A DNA stretch of 64,000 nt from Accumulibacter sp. (GCA_024235695.1 JACKLX010000011.1:83187-147186); one strand, 5' to 3'. Positions 53,601 to 63,843 are shown, counted from the first letter of the stretch. Translations and numbers: made by a program. The notes: generated by a model not told the origin, from the letters alone.

Positions 53601-54688
53601 TACGGGCCGCCTTCTGGAAAGATCGGCGTGTCCTGATCACCGGCCATACCGGCTTCAAGGGCAGCTGGCTGTCGCTGTGGCTGCAGGCAATGGGAGCCAG
53701 AGTCGTCGGCTACGCGCTGCCGCCGGCAACGCAGCCGAGCCTCTTTGCAGCCGCCGGGGTCGCGCAGCAGATGGTCTCGATCCTCGCCGACGTCCGGGAC
53801 CCCGACCAGCTGGCCAGGGCCTTCGCCGACCACCGGCCGGAAGTGGTCTTCCACCTCGCCGCGCAAGCCGAGATCCTTCGCTCGTACGCCCACCCGGTCG
53901 AAACCTACGCGACCAACGTCATGGGGACGGTCAATCTTCTCGAAGCCATCCGTCAAACGCCGGCGGTGCGCGCCGTCGTCGTCGTCAGCAGCGACAAGTG
54001 CTACGACAACCGCGAGTCGGCAGAGGCCCATCGCGAGAGCTCCGCGCTCGGCGGTAGCGACCCGTACAGCAGCAGCAAGGCCTGCGTCGAACTGGTCGCT
54101 GCCGCCTATCGCTCGTCCTTCTTCAGCGCTGCAGATCACGCCAGCCACGGTACCGCCATCGGCAGCGCGCGCGCGGGCAACGCCATCGGCGGTGGCGACT
54201 GGTCAGACAACCGCCTGATTCCCGATGCAATGCGCGCATTCACCGGCAAGCGGCCGTTGATGGTCCGCCATCCCGGGGCGATTCGCCCCTGGCAGCACGT
54301 CCTCGAGCCGCTCGCCGGCTACCTGCTGCTGGCCGAGAAACTGCATGAGGAAGGTGCCGCCTTCGCCGAAGCGTGGAACTTCGGCCCCGTGGACCAGGAT
54401 ACGCACAGCGTCGAACAGGTGCTCGAGGCGCTGGTCGGCATCTGGGGTGACGGCGCGGCATGGCTTCGCGACGTCAGGCCGCATCCGCACGAAGCGCACT
54501 GCCTGCGGCTCGACGCCTCGAAAGCCGGTTCGGGACTGCACTGGCATCCGGTCTGGCGGCTGCCGACCGCGCTCCGGGCGACCGTCGACTGGTACCGTGC
54601 ACATTCGTGCGGCGCCGACATGACGGCAATCTGCCGGGAACAGATCGACGACTACTGCCGGGACGCGGCAAGCGCAATCACCCGGTGA
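53597..54688 (+). CDS. rfbG: CDP-glucose 4,6-dehydratase
   Basis: RfbG (363 residues) converts CDP-glucose to CDP-4-keto-6-deoxyglucose. It is an extended SDR with the Rossmann motif [16 protein letters not shown] near residue 15, SSDKCYDN, and the catalytic YxxxK in [14 protein letters not shown] 53597 overlaps the rfbF stop (GTGA) with GGAAGAG upstream. The operon order F-G-H is the standard one. Confidence 0.95.
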   Translation: MIRAAFWKDRRVLITGHTGFKGSWLSLWLQAMGARVVGYALPPATQPSLFAAAGVAQQMVSILADVRDPDQLARAFADHRPEVVFHLAAQAEILRSYAHPVETYATNVMGTVNLLEAIRQTPAVRAVVVVSSDKCYDNRESAEAHRESSALGGSDPYSSSKACVELVAAAYRSSFFSAADHASHGTAIGSARAGNAIGGGDWSDNRLIPDAMRAFTGKRPLMVRHPGAIRPWQHVLEPLAGYLLLAEKLHEEGAAFAEAWNFGPVDQDTHSVEQVLEALVGIWGDGAAWLRDVRPHPHEAHCLRLDASKAGSGLHWHPVWRLPTALRATVDWYRAHSCGADMTAICREQIDDYCRDAASAITR

Positions 54689-55998
54689 ACACGGCACCGC
54701 TGAGAGAACAAATCCTCGCACTCGTCGAGCGACATGCCGACGAGACGCGGTCCGGCACGCCCTTCCAGCCCGGCGCGAGCGCCATCCCGGCAGCCGGCAA
54801 GCTGATCGGCGCCGGCGAGCTGCGGCAGATGGTCGATGCCGTGCTCGACGGCTGGCTAACCACCGGTCGCTTCAACAGCGAATTCGAGCAACGACTTGGC
54901 CGCTTCCTCGACGTCGAGCACGTCCTGACCACCAACTCGGGCTCGTCGGCCAACCTGCTGGCCTTCAGTGCGCTGACCTCTGCCAGCCTGGGCGAGCGCG
55001 CGCTAAAGCCTGGTGACGAGGTGATCACGGTGGCCGCCGGTTTCCCGACGACGATCAATCCGATCCTGCAGAACGGCTGCGTGCCGGTCTTCGTCGATGT
55101 CACCATCCCCGGCTACAACATCGACGTCGAGCAGATCGAAGGTGCAATCTCCGACCGGACGCGGGCGATCGTGCTCGCGCACACCCTGGGCAACCCCTTC
55201 GACCTGCGCGCGGTCGGCCGGCTCGCCCGCCAACATGGCCTGTGGCTGATCGAAGACTGCTGCGATGCCCTCGGCTCGACCTACGACGGCCGGCCAGTCG
55301 GCGGTTTCGGCGACATCGGCACGCTCAGCTTCTACCCCGCACACCACATCACCATGGGCGAGGGCGGCGCGGTGTTCACGCGCAACGCGCAGTTGAAGAG
55401 AATTCTCGAGTCGCTTCGCGACTGGGGTCGCGACTGCTATTGCGCGACCGGCTGCGACAACACCTGCGGCAAGCGCTTCGCGCAACAGCACGGCACCCTG
55501 CCCTTCGGCTATGACCACAAGTACACCTACTCGCAGCTCGGCTACAACCTCAAGATCACCGACGTCCAGGCCGCCTGTGCGCTGGCCCAGCTGGCTCGAC
55601 TGCCGGACTTCATCGCTGCCCGGAAGAGCAACTTCGCGCACCTGATGCGACGGCTGGCGCCGCTTGCCGAGTTCCTCGTCCTGCCGCAGGCGACGCCGGA
55701 CAGCGACCCGTCGTGGTTCGGCTTTCCACTGACGCTCAAGCCGGCGGCCGGCTGCGACCGCGTCGACCTGCTCAGCTACCTCGACGAACACCGCATCGGC
55801 ACACGCCTGCTGTTCGCCGGCAACGTCACCCGCCAGCCGTACATGAGCGGGCGCACCTTCCGCGTCGCCGGCTCGCTGACCCACACCGATCGGGTGATGA
55901 ACGACACCTTCTGGATCGGACTGTGGCCTGGACTTAGCGAGGTGATGCTTGACTTTGCAGCAGCCAAGATCCAACAATTTCTCGGCATCGACGTCTGA
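54685..55998 (+). CDS. rfbH: CDP-4-keto-6-deoxyglucose 3-dehydrase (E1)
   Basis: RfbH (437 residues) removes the C3 hydroxyl, using pyridoxamine phosphate and a [2Fe-2S] cluster. The usual PLP Lys is replaced by His (residue 220 in [14 protein letters not shown]), the hallmark of E1. Cluster cysteines fit the C-X57-C-X-C-X7-C pattern: a Cys in LIEDCC, then [11 protein letters not shown]. It starts at GTG 54685, overlapping rfbG by 4 nt. The E3 reductase (RfbI/AscD type) that normally reduces it is not in the window. Confidence 0.96.
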   Translation: MNTAPLREQILALVERHADETRSGTPFQPGASAIPAAGKLIGAGELRQMVDAVLDGWLTTGRFNSEFEQRLGRFLDVEHVLTTNSGSSANLLAFSALTSASLGERALKPGDEVITVAAGFPTTINPILQNGCVPVFVDVTIPGYNIDVEQIEGAISDRTRAIVLAHTLGNPFDLRAVGRLARQHGLWLIEDCCDALGSTYDGRPVGGFGDIGTLSFYPAHHITMGEGGAVFTRNAQLKRILESLRDWGRDCYCATGCDNTCGKRFAQQHGTLPFGYDHKYTYSQLGYNLKITDVQAACALAQLARLPDFIAARKSNFAHLMRRLAPLAEFLVLPQATPDSDPSWFGFPLTLKPAAGCDRVDLLSYLDEHRIGTRLLFAGNVTRQPYMSGRTFRVAGSLTHTDRVMNDTFWIGLWPGLSEVMLDFAAAKIQQFLGIDV

Positions 55999-56001
55999 AC
56001 C

Positions 56002-57045
56002 ATGTTGCGCCCCGTTCCTGAAGCAGACCTCCGGCACATCCTCGAGCATTCCGAGCCACTCTGGAACGAACTGCGGGGGCAGCGCCTGTTCATCACCGGC
56101 GGAACCGGTTTTTTCGGACTCTGGTTGCTTGAAGCTATGCGGGCCGCCAACGAACGCCTTGGCAGCCGCATCTCGGCGACCGTGCTCAGTCGTGATCCGC
56201 CTGCATTTTCAATTCGTGCGCCACACCTGGCAAGTCAGCCAGGGCTCACGTGGCTACGCGGCGACGTTCGTCACTTTGCGTCCCCGCAGGGGCAATACGA
56301 CCACATCATTCACGCCGCCGCCGAGAGCAGCACGGACCTCAACGAACGCCGCCCCGACACGATGCTCGACACCATCGTCTGCGGAACCAGGCGAGTGCTT
56401 GACTTCGCCACCTCGGCAGGTATCAAGAGTCTGCTCCTTGTCAGTTCGGGTGCCGTCTACGGTCGCCAGCCACCAGAATTACAACATGTTCCGGAAACCC
56501 TTGTCGGCGGACCCGATGTCAATTCGCCGCACAGCGCCTATGCCGAGGGCAAGCGTGTCGCCGAATTGCTGTGCGCCATTGCGGAGAAGCAGTGCGGCAT
56601 CCATACAAAGATCGGTCGCTGCTTTACGTTTGTTGGCCCGCATCTGCCACTCGGCGCGCATTTTGCTGCCGGCAACTTTCTACGTGACGCGGTCGCTGGC
56701 GGACCGATCATCGTCAGCGGTGACGGCACGGCGTACCGCAGCTACATGTATCCCGCGGATCTGGTGATCTGGCTGATGACCATTCTTGTCCGCGGAAAAA
56801 ATAACCGACCTTACAACGTCGGATCCGACCAAAGCGTATCGATCGCCGAACTGGCTCATCGAATTGCCAATACGGTCGGCTCTAACCGACGGCTCGAGGT
56901 GCGCGGGCAACCCAGCGGCAAAGCGCCTGAGCGGTACGTGCCGCACACCGGCAGGGCACGCGTCGAGCTTGGCCTCGACACCACGATTAGCCTTGACACC
57001 GCCTTGCAGCGCACGTTTACCTGGCTAACCAAGGCCGAGAAATGA
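56002..57045 (+). CDS. Sugar-nucleotide SDR (epimerase/dehydratase family)
   Basis: The 347-residue extended SDR has NAD(P)-binding FITGGTGFFGLWLL near residue 31 and catalytic Ser plus YxxxK (VSSGAVYG; SAYAEGKRVAE). It starts 3 bp after rfbH, so it probably acts on the rfbFGH product. A C4 reductase giving a CDP-3,6-dideoxyhexose (paratose/abequose synthase role) is the simplest idea, but a decarboxylase or epimerase cannot be excluded. From here on the genes use somewhat more AT-rich codons. Confidence 0.85.
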   Translation: MLRPVPEADLRHILEHSEPLWNELRGQRLFITGGTGFFGLWLLEAMRAANERLGSRISATVLSRDPPAFSIRAPHLASQPGLTWLRGDVRHFASPQGQYDHIIHAAAESSTDLNERRPDTMLDTIVCGTRRVLDFATSAGIKSLLLVSSGAVYGRQPPELQHVPETLVGGPDVNSPHSAYAEGKRVAELLCAIAEKQCGIHTKIGRCFTFVGPHLPLGAHFAAGNFLRDAVAGGPIIVSGDGTAYRSYMYPADLVIWLMTILVRGKNNRPYNVGSDQSVSIAELAHRIANTVGSNRRLEVRGQPSGKAPERYVPHTGRARVELGLDTTISLDTALQRTFTWLTKAEK

Positions 57046-57325
57046 TTGGCCGGGCGCCCGGTGATTATCGCGCGGCGACGACTCCTGGCCGAGCACCTCA
57101 CGGTCATCGTCTGGCAGGCACACGCGCTGCCAGGAATTCGCCCGACACACGCAGGTACGCTCGCCGCCTTCCCTCCGCCTCTTTGCTCTGGCAATGCACG
57201 TCCGACCGAAGGGCGCATGCCAGCTTGGCCCACGCTTTCCGCTGGGCGCCGGCGACAAAGTAATCGCCTGTCGATGCGCACATTTCGCTAGAATCAGTCA
57301 CTCTCCGAGCCACCAACTGGCATAG
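57046..57325. other. Gap before wzm with possible promoter
   Basis: I see no credible gene in 280 bases; an 81-codon plus frame from 57046 has no family features. TAGAAT (57289-57294) resembles a -10 element about 30-60 bp before the wzm start candidates, with no good -35, so wzm-wzt may have its own promoter. Confidence 0.4.
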
Positions 57326-58204
57326 GTGCGTGGCACAGATATCTTCGCCCTGATGAGCCAGCCCCGCAAGCCCGGTTGCCCTGCAGATGCAAACCTGATG
57401 GACGTCGCACCCCAGACCATGCACGAAGGATCTCGCCGCCATGTCTATCTTGCCCGGGCCTTGATTTATCGCGAGATCGTGACCAAGTACCGCGGCTCCT
57501 ACCTTGGGATCGCGTGGTCGCTACTCTATCCCCTGTTGATCCTCGCGTCGTTCACGCTGGTTTTCGGCAAGATCGTGCACATACCCTGGCCAGCACCGGA
57601 AGGGAGGGCAGCCCCCGCGCCGCTGCTGATGTACTGTGGCCTGATCGTCTTCAACTTCTTCGCCGAGACGCTCGGCACCGCGCCGCGCTATCTTGTCGGG
57701 TACCAGAGCTATATCAAGAAGACGGTCTTCCCGGCGGAAGTCCTGCCAGTGGTTCTGGTCTTTACCGCGGGATTTCATACCTTGACCAACCTGCTGCTGC
57801 TGTTGCTTGGCGTCGCGCTCCTCGGCCATCTCAGCGTGTCGCTGGCGCTACTGCCATTGATCCTGCTACCAATGCTGCTGGTCGCCTTGGGGGCCACCTG
57901 GTTTCTGGCCGCTCTTGGCGCCTACGTTCGTGACCTTGCGCACGCCACCCCAGTCGCATTGCAGCTGCTGATGTTCCTTTCACCGGTGTTCTATCCAAGT
58001 TCGGCGGTTCCCGAGTCGGTACGCTGGCTGTATGTTCTCAATCCGGTGGCGACGCTGGTCGAAGCGCTCCGCGACGTCGCTGTCTGGGGTCACGCGCCGC
58101 AGTGGATGTCATTGGCTATGGTAACCGGCGTAGGCCTGGCGATGAGCCTTTGCGGATACGCGTTTTTCATGCATAGCAAGGCAGAGCTGGCGGATGTCCT
58201 CTGA
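57326..58204 (+). CDS. wzm: O-antigen/polysaccharide ABC transporter permease Wzm
   Basis: Wzm (292 residues from GTG 57326, or 283 from ATG 57353) is the membrane subunit of an ABC-2 exporter that moves an undecaprenyl-linked polysaccharide across the inner membrane. About six hydrophobic segments are present, with the conserved entrance region YREIVTKYRGSYLGIAWSLL and C-terminal SPVFYPSSAVPESVRWLYVL. The exact start is uncertain. Its end overlaps wzt by 11 nt. Confidence 0.92.
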   Translation: MRGTDIFALMSQPRKPGCPADANLMDVAPQTMHEGSRRHVYLARALIYREIVTKYRGSYLGIAWSLLYPLLILASFTLVFGKIVHIPWPAPEGRAAPAPLLMYCGLIVFNFFAETLGTAPRYLVGYQSYIKKTVFPAEVLPVVLVFTAGFHTLTNLLLLLLGVALLGHLSVSLALLPLILLPMLLVALGATWFLAALGAYVRDLAHATPVALQLLMFLSPVFYPSSAVPESVRWLYVLNPVATLVEALRDVAVWGHAPQWMSLAMVTGVGLAMSLCGYAFFMHSKAELADVL

Positions 58205-59474
58205 TCGCCATGTAATTGTCGCCGACGGCTTGGTCAAGCGCTTCGCGCTGGGCTGGAACCCGCTCCGACAGTTGCTCGGGCATGGCCGTCAATTCACGAC
58301 GGCACTTGACGGCATCTCCTTCAGTGTCGAGCGCGGCGAAGCGGTCGCGATTATCGGCCGCAACGGTTCGGGCAAGAGCACACTGCTACAATTGATAACT
58401 GGCATCTCGCGGCCCACGCATGGCAGCCTTCTGATCAATGGTCGAATTACCGCGCTGCTCGAACTTGGCGCCGGCTTTCACCCGGAAATGAGCGGTCGCG
58501 AGAATGTCTTTATGCTTGGAGCAGTCCTTGGTATCAGCCGCCGCTGGATCGATGCCCAACTCGACAAAATCGTTGATTTCGCAGAGCTCAGCAGCTATAT
58601 CGATGAACCGGTAAAGACGTATTCGAGCGGAATGTTTGTTCGGCTGTCTTTTGCCACGGCAACGCATTTTCAGCCCGACCTCCTGATCATTGACGAGGCG
58701 CTGGCAGTCGGTGACGCGCTTTTTCAGAAACGCTGTCATGCTCGAATTCGTGAACTGGTGGGTAATGGTGCGAGTCTGCTCTTTGTCTCTCACGACCACG
58801 AACTGGTTCGGACCCTTACGACGAAAACCTTGCTTCTCGATCAGGGAAAGATGGTCTTCTGGGGCGACACGAAGGAAGGCACGCGGCGTTATCGAGCCAT
58901 TCTTTTCGAGCACGAAGCCCATTACTGGTCTCGGGTCGAGACTCCGGCGGAAATTCCCGACGTGAAGCCAGTGGCGGAGTCGCTGGTATATGGGATCGGA
59001 GGTGCACGTCTTCTTTCAGTTCGCATCCACGATGCGACCGGGCATGAGCGAAGCGTTTTTGAGCCAGGCGAGAGCGCACACGTCACCCTGATTGCGCTAT
59101 GTGAAACAGACCTTGAGCATCTCAACGTCTCCATCGTGATCCGACGCGATCGCGGCGAGAAAATCTATTCGTGGGGAACTCTGAATCAGGACATGGCGAT
59201 CCTGCATGGTGCAAGACTTGGCGACATTTTCTGGGAAAGGCGCTTTCGCGCCGGAGAGACCGTTTCCGTCACCATCGAGTTCCTCTGTCGGCTCGGGGCA
59301 GGAAACTATGAGGTGCAAGGTGTCGTCTCACGCGAGCTCACTCCAAGGTACGGTACGCAACAGATTCTATATTGGCGTGACGAGGCCACTTTCTTCCGTG
59401 TCGTCGGCGCCCCAGATTGGCATTTTTTCGGCGGTCTGTGCGACCTCGAAGCGGTCAGTCGCAGCAATGACTAG
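58194..59474 (+). CDS. wzt: O-antigen/polysaccharide ABC transporter ATPase Wzt
   Basis: Wzt (426 residues) powers export with Wzm. The ATPase part (about 1-245) has Walker A GRNGSGKST, signature YSSGMFVRLSFA and Walker B LLIIDEALAVGD. The C-terminal domain (about 265-420) is the beta-sandwich seen in Wzt proteins that recognise a modified chain end. Presence of this domain suggests a chain-terminating modification, consistent with the methyltransferase gene downstream. Confidence 0.95.
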   Translation: MSSDRHVIVADGLVKRFALGWNPLRQLLGHGRQFTTALDGISFSVERGEAVAIIGRNGSGKSTLLQLITGISRPTHGSLLINGRITALLELGAGFHPEMSGRENVFMLGAVLGISRRWIDAQLDKIVDFAELSSYIDEPVKTYSSGMFVRLSFATATHFQPDLLIIDEALAVGDALFQKRCHARIRELVGNGASLLFVSHDHELVRTLTTKTLLLDQGKMVFWGDTKEGTRRYRAILFEHEAHYWSRVETPAEIPDVKPVAESLVYGIGGARLLSVRIHDATGHERSVFEPGESAHVTLIALCETDLEHLNVSIVIRRDRGEKIYSWGTLNQDMAILHGARLGDIFWERRFRAGETVSVTIEFLCRLGAGNYEVQGVVSRELTPRYGTQQILYWRDEATFFRVVGAPDWHFFGGLCDLEAVSRSND

Positions 59475-59518
59475 GGCGGCCCTGCCGTTTCAGCCATCCC
59501 GATGTCGACCGGTCTGAA

Positions 59519-61684
59519 ATGAGTCACGTTCTCGCCGAGCGACTCCTGACGCTGGTCGGCCCTGGGCGCATATTGCACTACGCTTGCCGCGATACCAGCC
59601 TGCTGAGCGCCCTGCTGCAACGCGGCTGTGATGCCGAAGCCTGGGTCATCGACCCGCTGGTTGAATGCCCACAGCTTGATCAACGGTTGAGCCGAGTAGC
59701 CTCAACGAGCGACTCTGCCGGCTTCGACATCGTCGTGGTTGACGGCAGCGCCGGCATTCAAGCGACCGACCTGAGGACTCTTCTTACTTCGCTGCGCGTC
59801 AATGCCAAGCGGACGCTTGTGCTCGACCTTTCCGACGCCGTGTCGACCATCCGGTCGACCGGGAAATGGAACGGACTCGACAATATCCAGATCGAGGCGG
59901 CAGCTATCGCTGCTGGCTATCGACGCCATCCGGCCGCTTTTCCTGCATCCCGTTACGAGCGCCTCGACGACCCGAGCCCGGAAGTACTGCTGTGCTTCGA
60001 GAAAGTACCGGATGCCGTACTCGAACGTTGGCCCATCGACGGTCTCATCGGTGCAGACGGCGGGCGACCGGACATGTCGCGCGAAGTTGGTCCGAAGTCG
60101 GACATGCAGTTCGTCCGCTATGCACTGGCCGCCGAATGGATCCGGCCCGGCGACACCGTGCTCGACTGCGCCTGTGGGGCGGGCTACGGCAGTGCGTTGC
60201 TCGCTGCCGCGTCACGCGGTCGCCACTTCATTGGCGTCGATAGCCAGGGCCAGGCAATTGCCTACGCCCGTGATCATTTCGCTGGCTACCCGATCGAGTT
60301 TCGCGAAATGCCATCGCTTGCGCTTGATTTTCTTCCCGCTCATTCAATCGACATGGTGGTCAGTTTCGACACCATCGAGCAGCAGGAAGATCATCAACGA
60401 TTCCTGAGCGAAATTGCCCGCGTCCTCAAACCAGATGGCCGAGTCCTCTGCAACGTTTCATGCCGGTCACCAGACAAAGAGCTCCCAGGCCCGACTCCCG
60501 ACCCCTTGACATACTTCGATTACGTCCCTTTCCACGAGGCCCTCAGCCACCATTTCATCATCGAAGCGCGCTACCGACAAACCGCGCCCTGCGGTATCGC
60601 GCACGCCCACGCACCTAGGCGGCTTCAGCAGATTCCGCTGTCAGCAACCATTGATTGCGAGGCCCAATGGTGGATCGTGGTCGCCGCGGCCGATCCCGCC
60701 CGCGATAGCCAGACGCGCTATAGCCACCCCGAGTTCGACTCCAGCATGATCGGCACGCACGCCGAATTGACCGCTTTCGCCACCCACTATGACAACCCCT
60801 GGCTCTACCGGCAACTGATACAGAACGGGCAGCGAATCCGCGACCCGGACGTTCTGGCCGCAGCGGTCGACACCGCTGTATCATGCGCTGACAAGACTTC
60901 GGCCGATTTCGGCGGCTTGCTGGCGGTACGCGCATACGCAGTGTTACGGCAGCACGACGTTAGCCAGCAATACGCCGTACTGGCGTCGATCGAAGACTAT
61001 CTGCAGATTGCCACTAACAATCCGCATGTCCATCGCTGGCAACTCTCTCTCTGTTATGTCGCTGGGCTTATTGCTCTCGACAGCGGGCAGCGAAACCGTG
61101 GCAAGAAGTTCCTCGAAGCGGTGGTCGGCCTCGATCCGGATCGTTTCAGCCCACTGCTGACAACCAAGACGGTGGCCGCATGTTTTCTTCTTGGTATGAT
61201 CGCGCTCGTGGACGGCGATCAAGAGAACGCTCGCGCGTCGTTTGAGGCCGGAATTGGCGCCGCGCGGCGAGCCCTGCATGCACCGGACGAAAACGCGATC
61301 GGTCGCCCCGACCGCCCACTCACCTTCGGATTTTTCGAGTTGGCAGAAATCGCCGACATGGCTGGACAATGCGCCATGGCCATCCACGGGATCGACCAGT
61401 ACCGATATGCCCCAGGCCAATTCTGGCGTTGCGTCGACGCCAAGCGCTTCGGACTGTTCACCTGGATCCGGAATCTCGAGACCGAGCACGCGCGCATGCA
61501 GTCGGAAATTAACCGCATGCAGTCGGAAAATAACAAGCTGCGCTTGGGATGTACGCTCAGGAGTCTTCTGCCGAAGCGGCTCCAGGAAGTGTTTACGAGC
61601 ATTCTGCCGCTTCTGGCGAGACGGGCATGGACGAAACTGATGGCCATGGCACGACTCGTGCGAAATTCCGGGCGCCAGGACTGA
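59519..61684 (+). CDS. Methyltransferase with helical repeats and C-terminal coiled coil
   Basis: The 721-residue protein has a degenerate Rossmann-like segment (about 1-170), a class I SAM methyltransferase (about 195-330, VLDCACGAGYGSALLAAA and FDTIEQQEDHQRFLSEIARV), a helical TPR-like region (about 450-640), a coiled coil (about 652-680, EHARMQSEINRMQSENNKLR) and amphipathic C-terminal helices (LQEVFTSILPLLARRAWTKL). Methyltransferase, coiled coil and membrane-binding helix in this order recall the chain terminator and ruler WbdD of E. coli O9a, although no kinase domain is seen. It may cap the glycan recognised by Wzt. The function is inferred. Confidence 0.8.
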   Translation: MSHVLAERLLTLVGPGRILHYACRDTSLLSALLQRGCDAEAWVIDPLVECPQLDQRLSRVASTSDSAGFDIVVVDGSAGIQATDLRTLLTSLRVNAKRTLVLDLSDAVSTIRSTGKWNGLDNIQIEAAAIAAGYRRHPAAFPASRYERLDDPSPEVLLCFEKVPDAVLERWPIDGLIGADGGRPDMSREVGPKSDMQFVRYALAAEWIRPGDTVLDCACGAGYGSALLAAASRGRHFIGVDSQGQAIAYARDHFAGYPIEFREMPSLALDFLPAHSIDMVVSFDTIEQQEDHQRFLSEIARVLKPDGRVLCNVSCRSPDKELPGPTPDPLTYFDYVPFHEALSHHFIIEARYRQTAPCGIAHAHAPRRLQQIPLSATIDCEAQWWIVVAAADPARDSQTRYSHPEFDSSMIGTHAELTAFATHYDNPWLYRQLIQNGQRIRDPDVLAAAVDTAVSCADKTSADFGGLLAVRAYAVLRQHDVSQQYAVLASIEDYLQIATNNPHVHRWQLSLCYVAGLIALDSGQRNRGKKFLEAVVGLDPDRFSPLLTTKTVAACFLLGMIALVDGDQENARASFEAGIGAARRALHAPDENAIGRPDRPLTFGFFELAEIADMAGQCAMAIHGIDQYRYAPGQFWRCVDAKRFGLFTWIRNLETEHARMQSEINRMQSENNKLRLGCTLRSLLPKRLQEVFTSILPLLARRAWTKLMAMARLVRNSGRQD
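61493..61534 (+). repeat. 21-bp tandem duplication in coiled-coil codons
   Basis: Two adjacent 21-bp units (61493-61513 and 61514-61534) differ at one base. Each encodes one heptad, RMQSEIN and RMQSENN, inside the coiled coil of the methyltransferase. The near identity suggests a recent in-frame duplication. Confidence 0.9.
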
Positions 61685-61693
61685 ACGGTCGAT

Positions 61694-63802
61694 ATGCGCT
61701 CTATCGCCTTGCCCTTTCCGCGGAACTCCTTCGCACGCGACCGCGCCATGGCCTTGATCGACCGCGCCGAAGTCGTATCGTTCGACATCTTCGACACCGC
61801 ACTGGTACGGCCCTTCGCTGCGCCTGATCACCTCTTCTGGTTCCTTGAACGAAAGGCGGGCGAAGTACTCGGAGCCGGCCAACCACCGTTCAGGCAAGTG
61901 CGAATCGAGAGCGAGCGTGAGGCTCGAATGCTCGCCACGCTGCCAGAAATCACGCTGGCGGAGATCTACAGGCGAGCCGAGGCACGACTTGCGCTGGCAG
62001 CCGACACCCTTGCGCCTCTGATGTCGCTCGAACTGGCGCTGGAACACGCTTGCTGTCGCCGCCGTGACTGCGTTGGCGAACTGTATGACTACACCTTGAC
62101 CGCCGGTAAGACCGTGTTTTTCACATCCGACACCTACCTGGACGAAAGCGTCATCGACGCATTGCTGCGCGCCAAGGGCTTCGATGGACGACACCAGATC
62201 ATCGTGTCGTCGGTGCACCGGGCGACCAAGCACGATGGGCCGCTATTCCGGGAGCTACATCGTCAAGCTGGCGTGGCGCGACGGAAGATCCTGCACATTG
62301 GCGACAATTTCCGCTCGGATTGTCTGATGGCGTGGCGTAACGGGATTCCCTCATTGCACGTGCCCTCGCCGATCCACAATTTCTCGCTCAATCCACGTAA
62401 CTTGGAAGTACTCGGGCTGCCCCGACTACCATGGCGACTTGCCTGGCGGAGCCGACTTTCGTCGGTAAATGCGCACCTGTCCGGCTGGATGGAGCGCCCG
62501 GAACTGTCCCTGATGGCGGGGCTGACCGCGAATCGCCACTACGATGCGGCTCCTCCCGGGCCCGGCACCGCGAGCTTCTTTGCCGGCCGCTGGGACGTTC
62601 TGGGCTATACGGCCTTTGGCCCGCTGCTGCTCGGATTCGCTCTCTGGCTGGTCGACCAGTTCCGGACGCATGGCATAGACCAGGCCCACTTCCTATCACG
62701 CGACGGCAAGATCATGAAGGACGCTTTCGACCTGATCGCCGAAGCGATCGGCGTTAACGTGGAGAGCAGCTATACGTACTGTTCGCGGCGCGCCGTCAAT
62801 TTTGCCCGGATCACAGCACTCGATCATCGGGCGCTGCAGTTTCTCTGTGATAGCTCAGCGCAAACATCCGTTTCAGACCACCTGGCTCGCATTCAATTCG
62901 ACCCTGCTGCCTTCGCCGACCAGATCCACGCCGCAGGGTTCAGTTCCCCCGACCAGATCGTCACGATCGCCGACCGTCCGCGCCTGGAGGCCTTATTCAG
63001 GGCGATCGAGGCGGACATCGTCGACCGCGCGCGCTGGGAACGTGAAGACCTGCTGGCGTATTACCGAAAGAAAGGGCTAACGGATTCGCCCGGCGTCGCG
63101 ATAATCGATATCGGATGGTGGGGCACCATGTATCGTTCGCTGGCTGAACTGCTTTCGGCTAACGGCAAGGCTCCAGAGCTCAAGGCCTTCTACTTTGGAA
63201 CGTTTGCCGAAGCCGACCAGCTGAGACTGGCAAACCTCGCCCACGAAGCGTATTTCGTTCGCTATGGGGAACCTTTGGACCTCTTCTCGGATATCAAGAA
63301 GTGCATAGAAATCGTTGAGCTCTTCTTCTCCGCCACGCACGGGACATTCATCAAGATCGCGCACCAGTCACAAGACCTTTCTCCGTTGCTCGATGCCTGC
63401 GACTGCACCCCTTTGCGGGACGATGCGATCGATCAGATGCAGGGTGGCGCCGTGAGCTTCATACGCGATGCGCTCGTCCTTGGCGACGGTCTGAAGCGCT
63501 TGCGACTGTCGCCGTACGACCTTTCACAACCCCTGAGAGCCCTGTTGACCGCCCCGACCCCTGAAGAGGTCGAGCCGTTCGAGACCCTGGTGCACTTTCA
63601 GGACATCGGGAAGAATGCGGTCGAACGTAGAATCGTGACACGCCTGTCAGCGCTGCAGCTTGTTCTGTTCCCAATGCGCTTCGCCCGGCAGCTGAGCCTC
63701 AGCTACTGGAAAACGGGAAGTATTCGCCGCTTGCCGTTACTGTCACGCGTGTACCTGAGCTTGCTGATGCACATTCGAGAACGCCTAACGCGACGGCTTT
63801 GA
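61694..63802 (+). CDS. HAD-superfamily protein of polysaccharide loci
   Basis: The 702-residue protein opens with a HAD domain: VVSFDIFDTALVRPF (motif I, DxFDT), FFTSDTYLDESVIDALL (motif II) and HIGDNFRSDCLMAWRNGI (motif IV). The second half contains AHFLSRDGKIMKDAFDLIAE, a motif shared by large HAD-like proteins in capsule and O-antigen loci, suggesting a second HAD-like fold. No membrane segment. A phosphatase or phosphotransfer role on a sugar or lipid intermediate is possible; substrate unknown. It starts 10 bp after the methyltransferase gene. Confidence 0.75.
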   Translation: MRSIALPFPRNSFARDRAMALIDRAEVVSFDIFDTALVRPFAAPDHLFWFLERKAGEVLGAGQPPFRQVRIESEREARMLATLPEITLAEIYRRAEARLALAADTLAPLMSLELALEHACCRRRDCVGELYDYTLTAGKTVFFTSDTYLDESVIDALLRAKGFDGRHQIIVSSVHRATKHDGPLFRELHRQAGVARRKILHIGDNFRSDCLMAWRNGIPSLHVPSPIHNFSLNPRNLEVLGLPRLPWRLAWRSRLSSVNAHLSGWMERPELSLMAGLTANRHYDAAPPGPGTASFFAGRWDVLGYTAFGPLLLGFALWLVDQFRTHGIDQAHFLSRDGKIMKDAFDLIAEAIGVNVESSYTYCSRRAVNFARITALDHRALQFLCDSSAQTSVSDHLARIQFDPAAFADQIHAAGFSSPDQIVTIADRPRLEALFRAIEADIVDRARWEREDLLAYYRKKGLTDSPGVAIIDIGWWGTMYRSLAELLSANGKAPELKAFYFGTFAEADQLRLANLAHEAYFVRYGEPLDLFSDIKKCIEIVELFFSATHGTFIKIAHQSQDLSPLLDACDCTPLRDDAIDQMQGGAVSFIRDALVLGDGLKRLRLSPYDLSQPLRALLTAPTPEEVEPFETLVHFQDIGKNAVERRIVTRLSALQLVLFPMRFARQLSLSYWKTGSIRRLPLLSRVYLSLLMHIRERLTRRL

Positions 63803-63843
63803 TCCGACCGCGCACCGATTCACCTACGATCCCGACCATCGAC

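Noticed and set aside
57046-57291. 81-codon plus frame before wzm
   Set aside because: No family signal; sequence reads like intergenic DNA and ends near a possible -10 element.
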